A stretch of DNA of 64,000 bases from contig CM043969.1 of the NCBI GenBank assembly GCA_014529385.2, positions 35,475,446-35,539,445 of the forward strand, in the 5' to 3' direction. The notes beneath the pieces are model-generated. The model worked only from the letters and a program-made list of their open reading frames with translations, ran no database searches and was not told the origin of the DNA. Below, piece after piece: positions 33,443-46,199 of the stretch. How positions within the stretch are numbered: position 1 is the first letter of the stretch; every line of letters begins with the position of its first letter. Source of the DNA: Adiantum capillus-veneris (Eukaryota > Streptophyta > Polypodiopsida > Polypodiales > Pteridaceae). The translations under genes were made by a program, and so were the position numbers.

Positions 33443-34735
33443 CGTGGGACGTGTGTCTAACCTCACTATCCTATCTTATTATAGTTTCAGCGAGAACAAC
33501 GATTAAATTGTTAATCCATGGAACGAAGCTTACTCGACTAGTGCATAGATGCTACAATAGATTGTCAATCTCTCGGAAAACAAGAAACAACTCGCATCTA
33601 ACTCAAGCTACACTTAAGTGATTGAAATCACCAAAAGGAAATCGTTCATCGGCAAATAAATCACATTTGTTATAGCATCAAATGACATCCAAACTTAACA
33701 AAACTTCTAGGACATGTTTATAGGACCTAAGAACACATGTTTATGGTCTCATACCCCACTCTAGGTCAAGTGCCAAAATCGCAATTATTAACAACAGTGA
33801 ATTTTTGACCTAGTCATTTTCGACCCAAAATGCATCTAAATTCCTAGCAATGATGCCCCAATATCCCGCCTATGATTAGTTTTTTATTTTGAAGTGTAAA
33901 TTCCTACTTATGATGAGATTAGGCCGCGGGTAGGCCGCGGGTCGGCGATGCCAAAAGCTACAAAATATCGTGAAGTGTTTACGTCAATGCGTAGAGCTCT
34001 TACTAGCGATCGCAATGCAATAAACGCGACTGTAATGTGACAACCAAAGAGGGAGTAGAAAGTGCAAGAAGGAGAGAAGTGAGCGCCATTAGCTCACATG
34101 GTGTATTTCATTATCCAAAACTTACAACTAACTTAGAAAAATTGGCTTTTATACCTTAGCCAAGGTTTTTGATGGTCAAAACTAACAATATGGGATCTCT
34201 AACTAAAGGTAGGTAATGACAGGTTGATACAATCGGGAAGCTTACAGCCTCGACTCATCAATTACAATGTTTTTACATGGGAGCTTCAAAAAATGGTATC
34301 TGTGTTAGCTTGCTGCTAACAATTAATCGGACCGTTAACGACACCAAGATTTACCAAGATGAGTATTCAAGTTTAAATTGATGAAGATGATGAAAATATC
34401 CTACACGTTGGTCTTCCTTCTTTGGCTGCCTTCTATTGTTGCCCACCTGCTTTACGAGCGTTACTCTCCTCTTTCTATTTTAATTTCCCTTAAGAGCTTA
34501 CAGCTTTCTCCCTGTGGTGTTCTCTGGTTAACTTATCTTGTCTTTGGTGCTTTCGCTTTCCCAGCTTGAGAGAGAGGAAGAGGGTTTCCCTGCTTTAGAG
34601 AAAGAACGCCTTTTAATGTGCCTTCTCCCCTTTTACTAGGTCAAAACTCCTTGCTTATGCAACTATCCTTTGGCATCATCCTGCCTTCTTGCTTCAAGGT
34701 CTAGAGAGAGAGAGAGAGAGAGAGAGAGAGTGCTA
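33443..34735 (-). mobile_element. Probable LTR (minus strand) of a Tat/Athila-type element
   Basis: Begins next to the primer site. A minus-strand TATA-like box lies near 34148-34156 (GGTATAAAAGCC). The part 34310-34735 has an inverted copy at 40696-41095, including GTTAACGACACCAAG and AGTATTCAAGTTTAAATTGA. It ends in a GA microsatellite (about 34704-34731). The far border is unclear. Confidence 0.5.
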
Positions 34736-35639
34736 CAAATAGGAGCGTGGAAGGCGTATAAAATACATAAAATGACACGCTACAGACAATAAAACAATAA
34801 ATCGGCATACCTGAATTGTCGCACACACACATAATCGAGCTCAAGACGAACAGAAAGAGATAGAGTGAAGGAGAACGTGCAGGTGCACCTCCTAGAGTGG
34901 AGTGCTATGTCGGCACGGTCAGAAAGAAGGGAGGAGAGGAGAGGAGAGAAGAAGACACAAGCACTGGGTTCAATCTCCCTCCGTGCAAGAGTGAGCATTT
35001 CCCTCTTGCACGTATTTATTTATAGATTTCTTGAATGCCCAAAAACGAGTACAAATTGGCCGATGAGTCAATGGTCGAAGCTCATAAAGAGCACTTGAAT
35101 AATACATGAAATATATTTCCGTATGTGTAGGACTAGCTCGGTCAAGTCTTTTCCGCCTGTCAGCTGTAATAATTAATAGAAATATGAATTCCATTACATA
35201 CCTCTCCGTTAAAACGTAACTGTCCTCAGCTGCGAAGATAAAAATATACAAACCATATTTGTCAAAAATAGTGATTAGTATTCTGTGTGAGAAATAGCAC
35301 ATTGAAAAATATAAAATTTATGAAACAAGATACTATTGCTTATGCCTGCCGTCATCCACATACTACCTATTCTAGTGTCCGATACCACTAGAATAAGCAG
35401 TATATGTTATACCATGACGAATTAAGATATCATTGGTCACACTCATCATTCAATAATCAACGCTCATCAATCACAAGCTCAACAATGTCGCAATATCATC
35501 ATTCATCCATTCCAAATTCAAATCCAAACATCTGCCAACATGTACCCATTTCAAATCCAAATTCAAATATCCTGCCTTTTGTATACTCGGGTAACAATAT
35601 CATACTAGTTACAATGGTGGCCAGTCTCACTGCAGCATG
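34736..35639. other. No gene recognised
   Basis: Short ORFs on both strands overlap and carry no motif. The sequence includes a purine-rich stretch (34915-34960). Confidence 0.45.
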
Positions 35640-36530
35640 ATTTTGTGATCGGTGGTGCCTAAATCGGCGAATCTACACCTACTGCTGAGGCTGTCCGGGG
35701 CGGGCAACAAGAAGAGTGGCCTCTAAACACCCTTCGAGGCTCCCGTGCTGCTCAATTGGGGTTGGGGCAAGCACAATCAGAGAGAACAACAACCCACAGC
35801 CAGAAACCAAACAAGAAAAGGGGCACCACCTAGTTGTAGATGCAAACTAGGACGCACTTGATATCTCCTTGTACTCAAACGGACAAAGAGAGGGGAATGC
35901 AAGATAGCCACACACACCAAACACAAACATTCACCACTCCAGAGAGAGGTAAAGAGCACAAATCAACTTGAGCAACTCAGTCTTAGCCTTAAAGACTAGA
36001 TGCACACAAAGCTTGATGAGAAAGAGAGACACAACACAAAACTTGACCTTGTTGCCAATACACAAATTGTCTTAGGGTCACGGGAGCCCTCTCACCAAGC
36101 ACCCTCTTACAATTGAAAGTTTTGGCAAACAATTCAACAAGCCCTCAAACCACCAAGCATGAAATGGCACAACAAACTTCAAGGACAATATACCTTCAAC
36201 CACCTGATGAGCCAACTTATCAAGTCAATTTGGAGATAAGAGTCGTAGTTGCAGCATACAATTGCACCCAAAACTATGAATCTTATTTATGGACAAGAGT
36301 AGGCTACAAGTGTAATTGCAGAGTATAGTATCACTTCACTCCTCTAGATGGCATAACTAACTTCAAGCTTCTCCATGCACCTATGTGTAATGATGGAATA
36401 GAGCACTCACGATGCACACACTCTACACAACTAGGCTTGAAGAGTGGTGTGTTATGTGTTGAGAATGGTGTGGTGTAGTGTGATCATGTGATCATTTACA
36501 AGGGAGAGAAGGGCTCTATTTATAGGTTTT
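35640..36530 (-). mobile_element. Diverged LTR related to T2 LTRs (minus strand)
   Basis: The minus strand repeats landmarks of the T2 LTR 3' part: GTCCTAGTTTGCATC...CTAGGTGGTGCCCC, GTTTAGAGGCC and a GC-rich end. A minus-strand TATA box (CTATAAATAGAGCCC) lies at about 36508-36522. It is much more diverged than the T2 LTR pair and is incomplete. Confidence 0.55.
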
Positions 36531-38254
36531 AGAAGCCCTGATTTGGATTAGGCCTAATCAAGTTTATTTGAAGGAATAAAAGATTATGCATATTTTTATT
36601 TTTTTTAATGAGGGTGGGTCTCTCTTGTCCTTTGAGTCACATGGATGTGGGCTCAAGGGAAGAGAATTATTGAGGATGAAAGGAGAGAGGGATTGAGTGA
36701 ATAATTTGGGAGGGCCTACTCTAGTAGAGGGTGCATTTTACAATAAGGTTAGTGGTTAGTAGTTAGTAATTATCACTAAAAAATATTTACAAAATCATTC
36801 ACCAAATGGTGAGATATATGATGAGAAAAGTTAGAGAAGGGATAAGCTTGTAAAGCAAGGTTGAAGCTTGGAGAAGGTGACATTCACCTCTTTACAGCAC
36901 CGGTAGAAGAAGCGGTCAGCATGGCGAAGTAGCGCGTGTCGATGAAGCTATGTTATCTTCAAACCTTGGAAAATTCATGATAAAAGCCTTCATTTGCAGA
37001 GGTTATCCTTGGATTTTTTCTGATTTTTGAAGTTCTTTACAAAGCTTAAGAGAGTATGGTAATATGGACATATATGTAGAGAGAAAGGGGGACACATAGG
37101 GTGTAGAAATGGAGGATGAAGGCTATGGAGGTGTGAGAGATGTGTCAATGGTGAAGAGGGTGAATTAGGACATGGGAGTTGCAGGTTTGGGAGTGGGAAG
37201 GAAAGGGAGGAGTGTGTGTGAAAGAGGAAAATGATAAAGTGGAAGAGGGAGTGTGGCTGCATAGCATGGGCAAACTGGGGTCCACTAATAAAATCATAGC
37301 TCACAGCTCGTAGCTCAAAAAAATATGAAAAAAATTGAGGTGAAATTTCAACTCACGAGCTACAACTTTTGCTTGTATCACCTTTTCAAATTTGGGGAGC
37401 ATGTGATCTTTAAAAACTCAGCAAAACCAACTATTTTTTCCACTGCACAAGGTCCTTCTTTGGATGATTCTTTTGAATACCTCCAAGAGTGATCTCCCCA
37501 TGCTGCATGCATGCATGCCACATACCCTTGACCTTATTTGGTAGGTCTATAATTGAAGATATTATTGAGATCATGATATAAGTGAATAGTACAACTAAGA
37601 AAATCAAATATTGAGGGGTCTAAAAAAATATGTACATGTCAAATATAAATAATATAGGTGGAAAAAATATAAATGGGTCAAAATAAATCTCTCTCATTAT
37701 AAGTCTACCATAAAAAGATGAATATTTTTGGTGGTCTAATTTATGAGAGTAATAGAGAATAGATCTAGGAAGGAAAAAATGACAATAGTGAAAAAATATA
37801 CACATAAATAAAACTAGTTTTTTTGGATTTTTGTTGGGATAGAGTTACACCAAAAATAAGAGAAGCTTGCATGAAATTATTTTTATATGGAATAAAGAGT
37901 ATGCAGAATGATAAGAAAAAATATGGTAATGGTGAGTCAATGTACATAGCATAAATAACACACCATAGGTAGAAATATTTAAATAAATACCAAAATAATT
38001 ATGAAAAATCCTTTTATTTAGGCCCTATATACAATGAAATATTTACACACAAATGGGCCATAATATACTTATATTTTTTTTATTTTTTTGGCTCAACTAG
38101 CCCTGTGACTAGCTAATTAAGGGTTTTTAAGAAGATATGGGAAAAGTCCCCTAACTCACACACACCTATATACAGTGAAATGGTAGGGATAGCCACAGTG
38201 TTTGGATGATTTTGGTAGGGTGGGTTAACTCACTATGGCAATTACGGAGAGCCG
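36531..38254. other. AT-rich stretch, no gene recognised
   Basis: Mostly AT-rich with small ORFs of simple composition. GCATGCATGCATGC-type sequence near 37503 and poly-T/A runs are the only features. Confidence 0.5.
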
Positions 38255-38455
38255 AAAAACGGCTATCACTGCCTAAATCGGCGAACCTACACCTGAAGTG
38301 CTGCCTAAGTCGGCACACTAATGCTACCTAAATCGGAGAATCTGCCTTTGCTATAAGTTCAAAAAGCGTGAATCTGTAGTTTGTTGTGCTGCCTAAATCA
38401 GAAAATCTGCACTAGATGAGCATTGACACACTACCTAAATTGGCGAATCTGTGTG
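38255..38455. repeat. Irregular repeats of a TGCCTAAATCGGCGAATCT motif
   Basis: Variants of GCTGCCTAAATCGGCGAATC occur at about 38262, 38299, 38322, 38387 and 38430, and once at 35655. Spacing is uneven (about 25-65 bp). The reverse complement core GATTCGCC also occurs in the U5-like part of the T2 LTRs (7091, 14810). Confidence 0.7.
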
Positions 38456-40195
38456 CACGTGACCAATGGACCCAGCAAGACATAAAAGGAAAACATTTTC
38501 CACCTATTTGACACCAAATTAGAGTATATTCCACTAACAAGGCACTTACAAACTGTGGCTCGATATCCGAGAGCACCCTAGTTAAAATGAGGAGCTGCAT
38601 AGCTAATCACCAAAGCATCTCGAAAATCACTTGTAGTACAAGTAGAAGCCATGATCTTAATATTTGATGGAGTATTCAATTGAGCAGATAATGTAGAGAA
38701 ATAAAAGTTAAAAATAGGAGTGATGTATTTGAGATACCTACCAACAGGATGTAGAAAGTGATTCCATTTATAAGTACTAGTGATGATATGAAAGAGGTTG
38801 GGTTGCCAAATTTATGAAAGATTGTCGATAAAGGGGAGTGAGGTTAATGTATATACCTTGAGCAGAATTATTTGAGCCAGTGTGTTCGTGCAGAGAGATA
38901 TGACCGTAACTTGCATCTAAGGCGTGTCAAACAGATTGTACAAGCTAGGGAGAACTACGACTATCAAACTTGCACCATAGTATAATTAACAAATCCAAAA
39001 TATGTTAATTGTGTGTTAATAACTTGAAATAAAATAAAAGAATAGGCTGTCTATCTAGAATTTGATTCAAGATTAGTGTGCAATCACATATTTTGAATGG
39101 ATAGTGTCAGCACTTTGATTCGCAAAATAAATTAAATGAAGTTGGAACACAAATAGAAAGTTAGCTAGATCCCTGCAAAAATGGAAATGTGAGAAAGTGG
39201 TGAAGTCCTAATGTAGGTAAGGAGATCTGATTGGAGTGTATAGTGCAATTGTGGGAGACAAAATTACATTGAGGATTTAACAGACATCTATGATGATTAG
39301 TCGTGGAATGAATAGAAATATAGATGGGACTGATTAGGCAAAAACAACCTAAAAGTAATTTGATCTTGAATGGCCCTTGCCTAGATGCCTTTAGTTACGA
39401 ACAGGTGTTTGTTAATTAGAACTAGAATTTTGCATGAGAATGTAGATTTGCAATGCAACAAGAAAATCCCTTGCAAAACCATCTACTTAAGCCTTTGGAT
39501 GTTAACTAGGAGGAGCTACGATGGGAGCTGGTAGTTTATACAAATGACCTATACTTGAATAGACAATGCTTAGAAAGTTGGTGAGCGCGGACCGTAGTAG
39601 TTGTAGTCTTGGTAAAATTTAGCAAGGTAGATGTGTAAGGAACTTGGTCAAAAAAAAAAAATACGGTTCGGTCAAGTAGGGATGCCAATTTGCACATTAT
39701 CAAGACACGCATACAATACCTGTGTGTATGTGTGGGTATACAAGCAATGGCTAGGGATAGTGTACCAAATGCAAGAATATATGGGTCGCACCATCTGCTC
39801 GCTCAATATATTATTAGAGTAATAATCACATGTTTATATATAAATAATAAAGAATTACGTAATGAGAACCAGTGAATTCATAGGGATAAGGGATCAATTG
39901 AGATGAGAGAAAAGAATAATAGTGTTTTAAACGGTGTGGGGAACTATAGGAAGAGACCTTAAAAAAGAATGTATCCTGCTCTGATGTAAGGTTAAGGTCG
40001 TGCCAGACAAAAGTAGCAAAGGGAAGATGTTGAGCCCACAAGAGGTAAAATTTGGGCCTGCTGACGCTAATGGAAATGAATTCAGTAACTAAAGACAAAA
40101 AGGAAAGAAGGAAGGGAATCAAGAAGGGGAAGAGATTCGGAAGCTCTCTCGAGCTCCCGAGAAAGGAGGACTCTCCCTTGCTCTCTCTCTCTCTC
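38456..40195. other. No gene recognised
   Basis: AT-rich. A minus-strand frame near 38660-38560 (MASTCTTSDFRDALVISYAA) looks protein-like but is short and I cannot assign it. Confidence 0.4.
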
Positions 40196-40546
40196 TAGAT
40201 CTTCAAGAAGAAATTTGAACAAGCAACCATAGAGGAGGCACATGCAAAAGAAGGGCATTGAGGAGGAGATACCCAATATGAGGAGTTTCTTGAACAAGGA
40301 AGAAGGGTATAGCTTGAGGAGTCGGAGAAAGGATTTGGAGACAAGAGAAAATACGACTCTCTCTCTTTCTCTCGGACATAAGCAAGGAGAGGATGCTCTC
40401 TCTTTCTTGCTCTCGAAGTTAAGCATGTAAGCAAGTTGCTTTCTCTCTCAAAGGAGGATTTGGTTGTGGCATGAGAAGGAACAAAGGTAGAGGGGAGCAT
40501 AACGAAAGGAAGAAGAAGGATCTCGGAAGGAAGAAGAGAAAAATCG

Positions 40547-41275
<729 letters not shown>

Positions 41276-41344
41276 ACGTTGACACATGGTGTGGAGCTTG
41301 CTAACACACACTACATAATTGGGACACAACAAGGAACATATTCA

Positions 41345-41640
41345 TCATAATTTCTTGCAAGCAGGTGAGCGAATGGCTTTCGTTTCACCTTTGCTACGTT
41401 CATTTATGTCATTCAGGGTGCTCGGAGGGGCAACACATTTCTCATCCGCAGGTTCTTCCAGAATATATTCCAGGCCACCTTTTCTCTTTAATTTCACTTT
41501 GTTTACAAAACCCTGCAGGGGGCTGTCATCACTGACGTTTTGCGCAGTCAACCCACTGTCAGTTCTAAAACCTTCCTCTTGAGCACTCCTACCTTCCTCT
41601 TGCACACTCCTAACTATTTCCTCCGAGACGCCTGTTTGAT
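41345..41640 (-). pseudogene. Protein-like frame of unknown origin (minus strand)
   Basis: A minus-strand frame runs from about 41640 to 41345 with SEEIVRSVQEEGRSAQEEG, SPLQGFVNKVKLKRKGGLEY and ILEEPADEKCVAPPSTLND, ending KKL-stop. Composition looks like a real soluble protein tail rather than a transposon domain. I do not recognise it. It lies just downstream of a PPR fragment in a different frame, so it could be part of the same captured or inserted host sequence. Confidence 0.4.
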
Positions 41641-41724
41641 CATACGTAGGGGGCTCCTATACACTCTGTAAAAGTGTCCATAGCTATCTTGCATAGGGCA
41701 GTGGGGATGAAGGAGCCTTGTATC

Positions 41725-42059
41725 ATCCTACTTATCTGCATGAGCAGTTCGATATCCCCAGACAACAGGCTTATTATTTTCCTTTTTGGGTGGCTATTGG
41801 TGCTTAGGTACACCATATTTGGCATTTATATCGACCAAGGATTTTCCTTGCACAAATATTGTTTCCAAAAACCCCTAAGTGACAATATCATTGTGAATTT
41901 TGATGCCCATTTTAGTGTCTTGGATGGTGCCACATGCCTTCAAGATGCAAGTATTGGTGATTGGATTTGGCAAAATGCCTCCCCTTTACATTCGGTTAAC
42001 ATTTCCCACAAAACCCCTACCACAACCATAATGGGCATATCTTGTAATCAATGGTTTCT
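41725..42059 (-). pseudogene. PPR (pentatricopeptide repeat) gene fragment
   Basis: On the minus strand from 42059: LITRYAHYGCGRGF, then GGILPNPITNTCILKACGTI, KMGIKIHNDIVT, GFLETIFVQGKSLVDINAKYG and VVWGYRTAHAD. These match successive PLS-class PPR motifs (LIAGYAQ..G, TFxxILKACG, GKxIHxxI, LVDMYAKCG, VVSWxxLI) used for organelle RNA binding. In-frame stops (TAA, TAG, TAG, TAG) and changed consensus residues (DINAKYG for DMYAKCG) show it is dead. It is embedded among LTR fragments on both sides, so it is a stranded exon piece. Confidence 0.8.
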
Positions 42060-42797
42060 ATTAAACGACACTTTCAGCAAAGTTCATCAATAACTCTATG
42101 CATGCGCTTTTGTAAGGGCACCACAATTGATTACATATCAACCAGGCACCGTATTAGGCATACTTATCGGCGGCCAAAGCATTGACAAAGTACTATAATC
42201 AACATACATATCAACATTGAGATTTCTTGTTATCAAGCCTTGATCACTGCTCAATAAACTTATAGTCCTCAAATAAACCTAATCTGCATCATTTTATTTT
42301 TTTTCCTATCATGAAAGCGCAGTGGCATGACATCCACCCCCTCTAACCCTGCATAGCCTCCGGTCTGTGCTAACCCTGATCCAAACTACAAGAAAGAACC
42401 TGTAAACGTATAAGCATTGCCCCACTATGAGCATGTTTTGAACAATTTTCCAACATGTTTCCCTTTTGAAATATACCATCCTTCAAGATTATGGGAAACA
42501 CAAGACTTTCCAATCAGTAGAGCATAAGCATGAATTACCCCATGAACCATCATGAATTTTTTTTGGATCATATGACATATAAGTAGACTGCCCTAGAGCA
42601 CACATATGTCCATCTCTGCATGGATCAAATGGCATATTAATCAATTGCCATCATGTACCATGCATATAATCTTCTCCTCTAGCATCCTAAGCAGGCTCAA
42701 AATCCCCTACATTATAGGGTAACATCAAATTCCATATAGCATCTCATAACATTTGATATTTCCATATCCCTACTACAATTGGCTGATTAGCCAATTG
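42060..42797. other. Unassigned; contains a block repeated at 46636 and 47310
   Basis: 42230-42370 shares CCTCAAATAAACCTAATCTGCAT-like sequence and GACATCCACCCCCTCTAACC ... GCATAGCCTCCGGTCTGTGC with 46590-46705 and, in part, 47260-47330, in the same orientation. No coding domain is seen. Confidence 0.5.
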
Positions 42798-44478
42798 TTA
42801 ATCATCAATCACGGGTAGAAGTATTGGTAATGCACCTTCACCCCCTCTAGCATTCGCATTCTGATATTTCATATTTGAGAATATGAGTGGCGTGGAAAAT
42901 CTCTCTTCATTGGGCTCCAAAGATGCATCAAAAACTATTTCCCTATGTTGTACATACTCGAAATCAAGTAGACCATCATCCACCAACAATTGCATAAGGG
43001 CATCATCAACTGCATCTGAATAAACTTGCTCATGCACAAATTTAGATTGCTCGATACCCTTAGCATCTGTAATTGATAATCCTTTCAAAGCTTCATCCAA
43101 TAAGCACATAAACTCTGGGTCCACCGCTTCAGAAGATTCCTCTATCATGTACATCTCAGGCTACAAACTAGTCTCCCCACATATGACATGCATATTAGAC
43201 ACATTTGATGTAGACTGCATTTCAAGTTTCTCACCCTCATTCAAATATCTTTGAAATTTTGTGTCAAAAAGTTCAACATGCACATTGAAAATTTCATCAA
43301 GTGCCCTGTCCATATCATCAACACAATGTAATTAACCATATGAAACACCTAGAGATTTCACTTTACTATGCACCCCTTGTGAATAAGCATCATCAAGTTC
43401 ATGATCATTCTGCCACAGTGTGAGCCCTATGTCACTAAATCTTGAAAAAAGTGAGTCTGTATCACCTCTAAATCATCACTTTGCAGATGTTCAAGCACAT
43501 ACTCTTGCACATCCAAGCCCTCAAAATATGGTGTATCCAAACCTTGTAAACCTGGTATACCCAAGTCCATGGTCCTACGACTCTCAGCCTTGCTTCGGCC
43601 TATAACATCTACATCATCAGTCAACTCTAATGTACAATCTATACCACAAAAATTTTACTATAATATTGAGTCAGTAGAAAAAGCATCAAATGTAGCCAAA
43701 TTGTCAGGCATGTCTACCTGAATACGGTTGCACTCATACACCTGCACAATTTCATCCTGAGATTTATCCACTTCATCGTTTTGATCCCTTGATTTATGTA
43801 TTTCTTGCAAATTTCACCCTGTGTATCTTGAGGTTGTATAGCCTCACCCTGAAATATTCCTACTTCATGTAAGGCATCTGCAAAAACCAACTTTTTATAC
43901 AAAGCTTTAACTACATCTTCATTGTTAGCCTCTCAAAATATTTCCTCATGTAGAAGACACTCATCAATCACAAAATCTAATTTTGATTGTACTTGTTCTT
44001 GATTATCTGAGTAATTTGGCAGACTTGAAATTCGTTCTTGATATCTTGCATCATGCTCATCACTTACTAGCTTGTATAGTAGTTCTTTGAAATATTTCCA
44101 ATTGTTGTCGCAGGCTCAATATGCTCTTGTATATTCTTCTTCAAATCTAAACTCACTCATTGCTCAAATGATCTAATCATTCACTCTTCTGGTATCCCTC
44201 TTGACTTGGTTTCCAGCTCATAGGACTCTAGGTAGCCCTCTGGATCTTAACCTTCAAAGACTCGCTTCTTGTCGTATACCCCATTCAATAAATTTGCATC
44301 AAAAGCTTCATCCATTTTCTTCTTCGTCTTCATGGATTCCACTTCAAGCAGAGCTCCTTGGACCAAGTGGAGCATCTTCAAAAAATCTGGAACTGTTGAC
44401 TTACCATCAAAACCCTTTGCAGAAAACTCCTCAATCAACTTCATCATTTGTTCTAGATTCTCCATCTGCACCTCCCAC
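42798..44478 (-). pseudogene. Broken acidic ORF of an LTR element, unknown function
   Basis: Minus strand. It starts after an LTR-like junction block with MENLEQMMKLIEEFSAKGF (44478) and continues through several shifts and stops. Later frames are KLVSDEHDARYQERISSLPN, ALYKKLVFADALHEVGIFQG, LEHLQSDDLEVIQTHFFQDL and a 118-codon frame 43154-42798 (ALKGLSITDAKG, DALMQLLVDDGLLDFEYVQ). The protein is strongly acidic. No gag, protease or RT motif is visible. It may be the single ORF of a non-autonomous LTR element. Confidence 0.5.
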
Positions 44479-44534
44479 CCTTGCTCAATTCGTGTCAGGT
44501 TCACAAAAGATGCCAAGAGATATGTGTTCAAAAG

Positions 44535-46199
44535 GTGAGCCAAGAAGGCACGGGGCCTCTGGCTGTGAGAGTGTGAGAGAAAGAATAATAGGCGCAATCA
44601 ATATAGAAAATTCTTAAACACTTGAATTTGACAACTTAAACAAGATTTTGAATATTGATTACCCAAAGAGGGCCGTTAATGGAACCGTTACTTAAGTTAA
44701 GTCTAAATTGAGGAGTTTGAGCTCCTTACAATGGATTAACCCGAATCAACACAACTATTAATAGAGTAAAATCTTCAAAAGTCCATGTAGAAAATGCCTT
44801 AATGGCCAAGAGCTCCTTCCTCCTCTCTTTACTCAGGAAAATAATCCTATGATTGTATTGCTCTCATTGCCCTCATTCCCCATATGCCCTTGCTACTTCC
44901 CTATCTTGCTTAGTCCAGAGAGAGACTAAGAGAGGTTCCCCCATGCCTTATTTTCTGGCTTCATTCAAATTAGGCTAATAATATTGGGCTTAACAATATA
45001 GAAGTGATGGATTTCAAAGATTTTGGGAGAGAGAGAGACATTGCTATGATAGTGGGAGGGAGATAAATTTCCAAGGCTTTGAGTATGAGGGGGAGAGAGA
45101 GAGCTTGAAGGATTTTCTCATTAGAGAGATCTTGGGATAAGAGTAAGCTATGGAAGTTGTGGCATGAGAGAGGTATTTGGCCATGGGAGCTTAGCTCTTT
45201 TGATATGATGTCCTTCCGCTCTATGACAAGAGAGATCACCCCCCTTCATGCATGCTATCTCCTAGTTTCTGAGTTTAGCTCTAGTTTCTTTTCCCCTACC
45301 ACTAGCGATATCGCTAGTGGAGGGTGTGGGTACTGTCTCTGATGACATGGCATGGATTTCTCGTACCTGCACCAAAACTATTGCTGTCGCTGCCAAATGG
45401 TGATGCCATGAGACGCTAGGCCTTTTTCTCTTCAGGGGCGGGCACATCAGGTGCGCAAGTAGGCCAGCGTGGGCATTTCCACGCTCTACTCGTCATCTGC
45501 GCAACATCTTCCCTTAATTGATTTTCCTCTCCAGATGCTTTTGCTCTATTTTCCTTAATGGGCAGCCATTTCCATGGCCTTGGGATTTTGGGCGGCTAGC
45601 TCCTCTTGGGCGGCCACTACCCACCACCTTTGGTTCACATGCTACCCAAGGAATTGCCTTGCATTGCATTGAGACCCAAACCTCACTAAGAAGAAATCAA
45701 TGTGATTTTCTAATGCACCACCTTTGGCATACATAGCATCCCATTAGGATGTGTATTGGCCAAGGCATTGCCCTACTAAATATTCGAAGCTCATCAAGAT
45801 CTTTATGTGCTTTTGTGATGACATCACATTTTGTGTATACATCACCAAAGACAATTCTAAGCATAGCATTCGGCTCCGATGGATTCTATCATTAGTGTAG
45901 ATCAATACGAACCTCCCTTGATCTTGCTCTGTTTGGCATATGTATTGGCCAAAGCACAGTTAAGCACATCCTATTCTTTCATTAGCCAGCCATGGATTAC
46001 AACTTAACTGAAGCACGAGCTATTAATGCACTACAAGAGATGAAATTATGGACAAGATACCATTTTCCAAACTTGGTTGACTCCCAGATGAAGAACTGAT
46101 CAAGGATGGTATGGAACTGGCCATTGGTGAGACTTGAGCTGGTCATATCTTGACAACCACAACCCCAATTGATGAGCTGAAAAAACCGACACACTCCTC
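44535..46199 (-). mobile_element. LTR-like region (minus strand) related to 19228-20324
   Basis: Begins with AAAGGTGAGCCAAGAAGGCA...GCCTCTGGCTGTGAGAG and shares AATCAATATAGAAAA, GAGCTCCTTACAATGG and GGGCGGC-type text in the same order with 19228-20324. Direction is set by the ORF that begins beyond its end on the minus strand. The outer border is not found. Confidence 0.5.
45299..45320. repeat. Perfect 22-bp palindrome
   Basis: Half-site CCACTAGCGAT followed by its exact complement. It lies in the LTR-like region. Confidence 0.95.

Noticed and set aside
35363-35395. CTAGTGTCCGATACCACTAGAATA as another end of the CACTAG TIR element
   Set aside because: Only about nine bases match the 15-bp end and no flank or subterminal motif follows.
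41674-42093. Plus-strand 139-codon ORF
   Set aside because: It is the antisense of the PPR fragment, whose motifs are clear on the minus strand.
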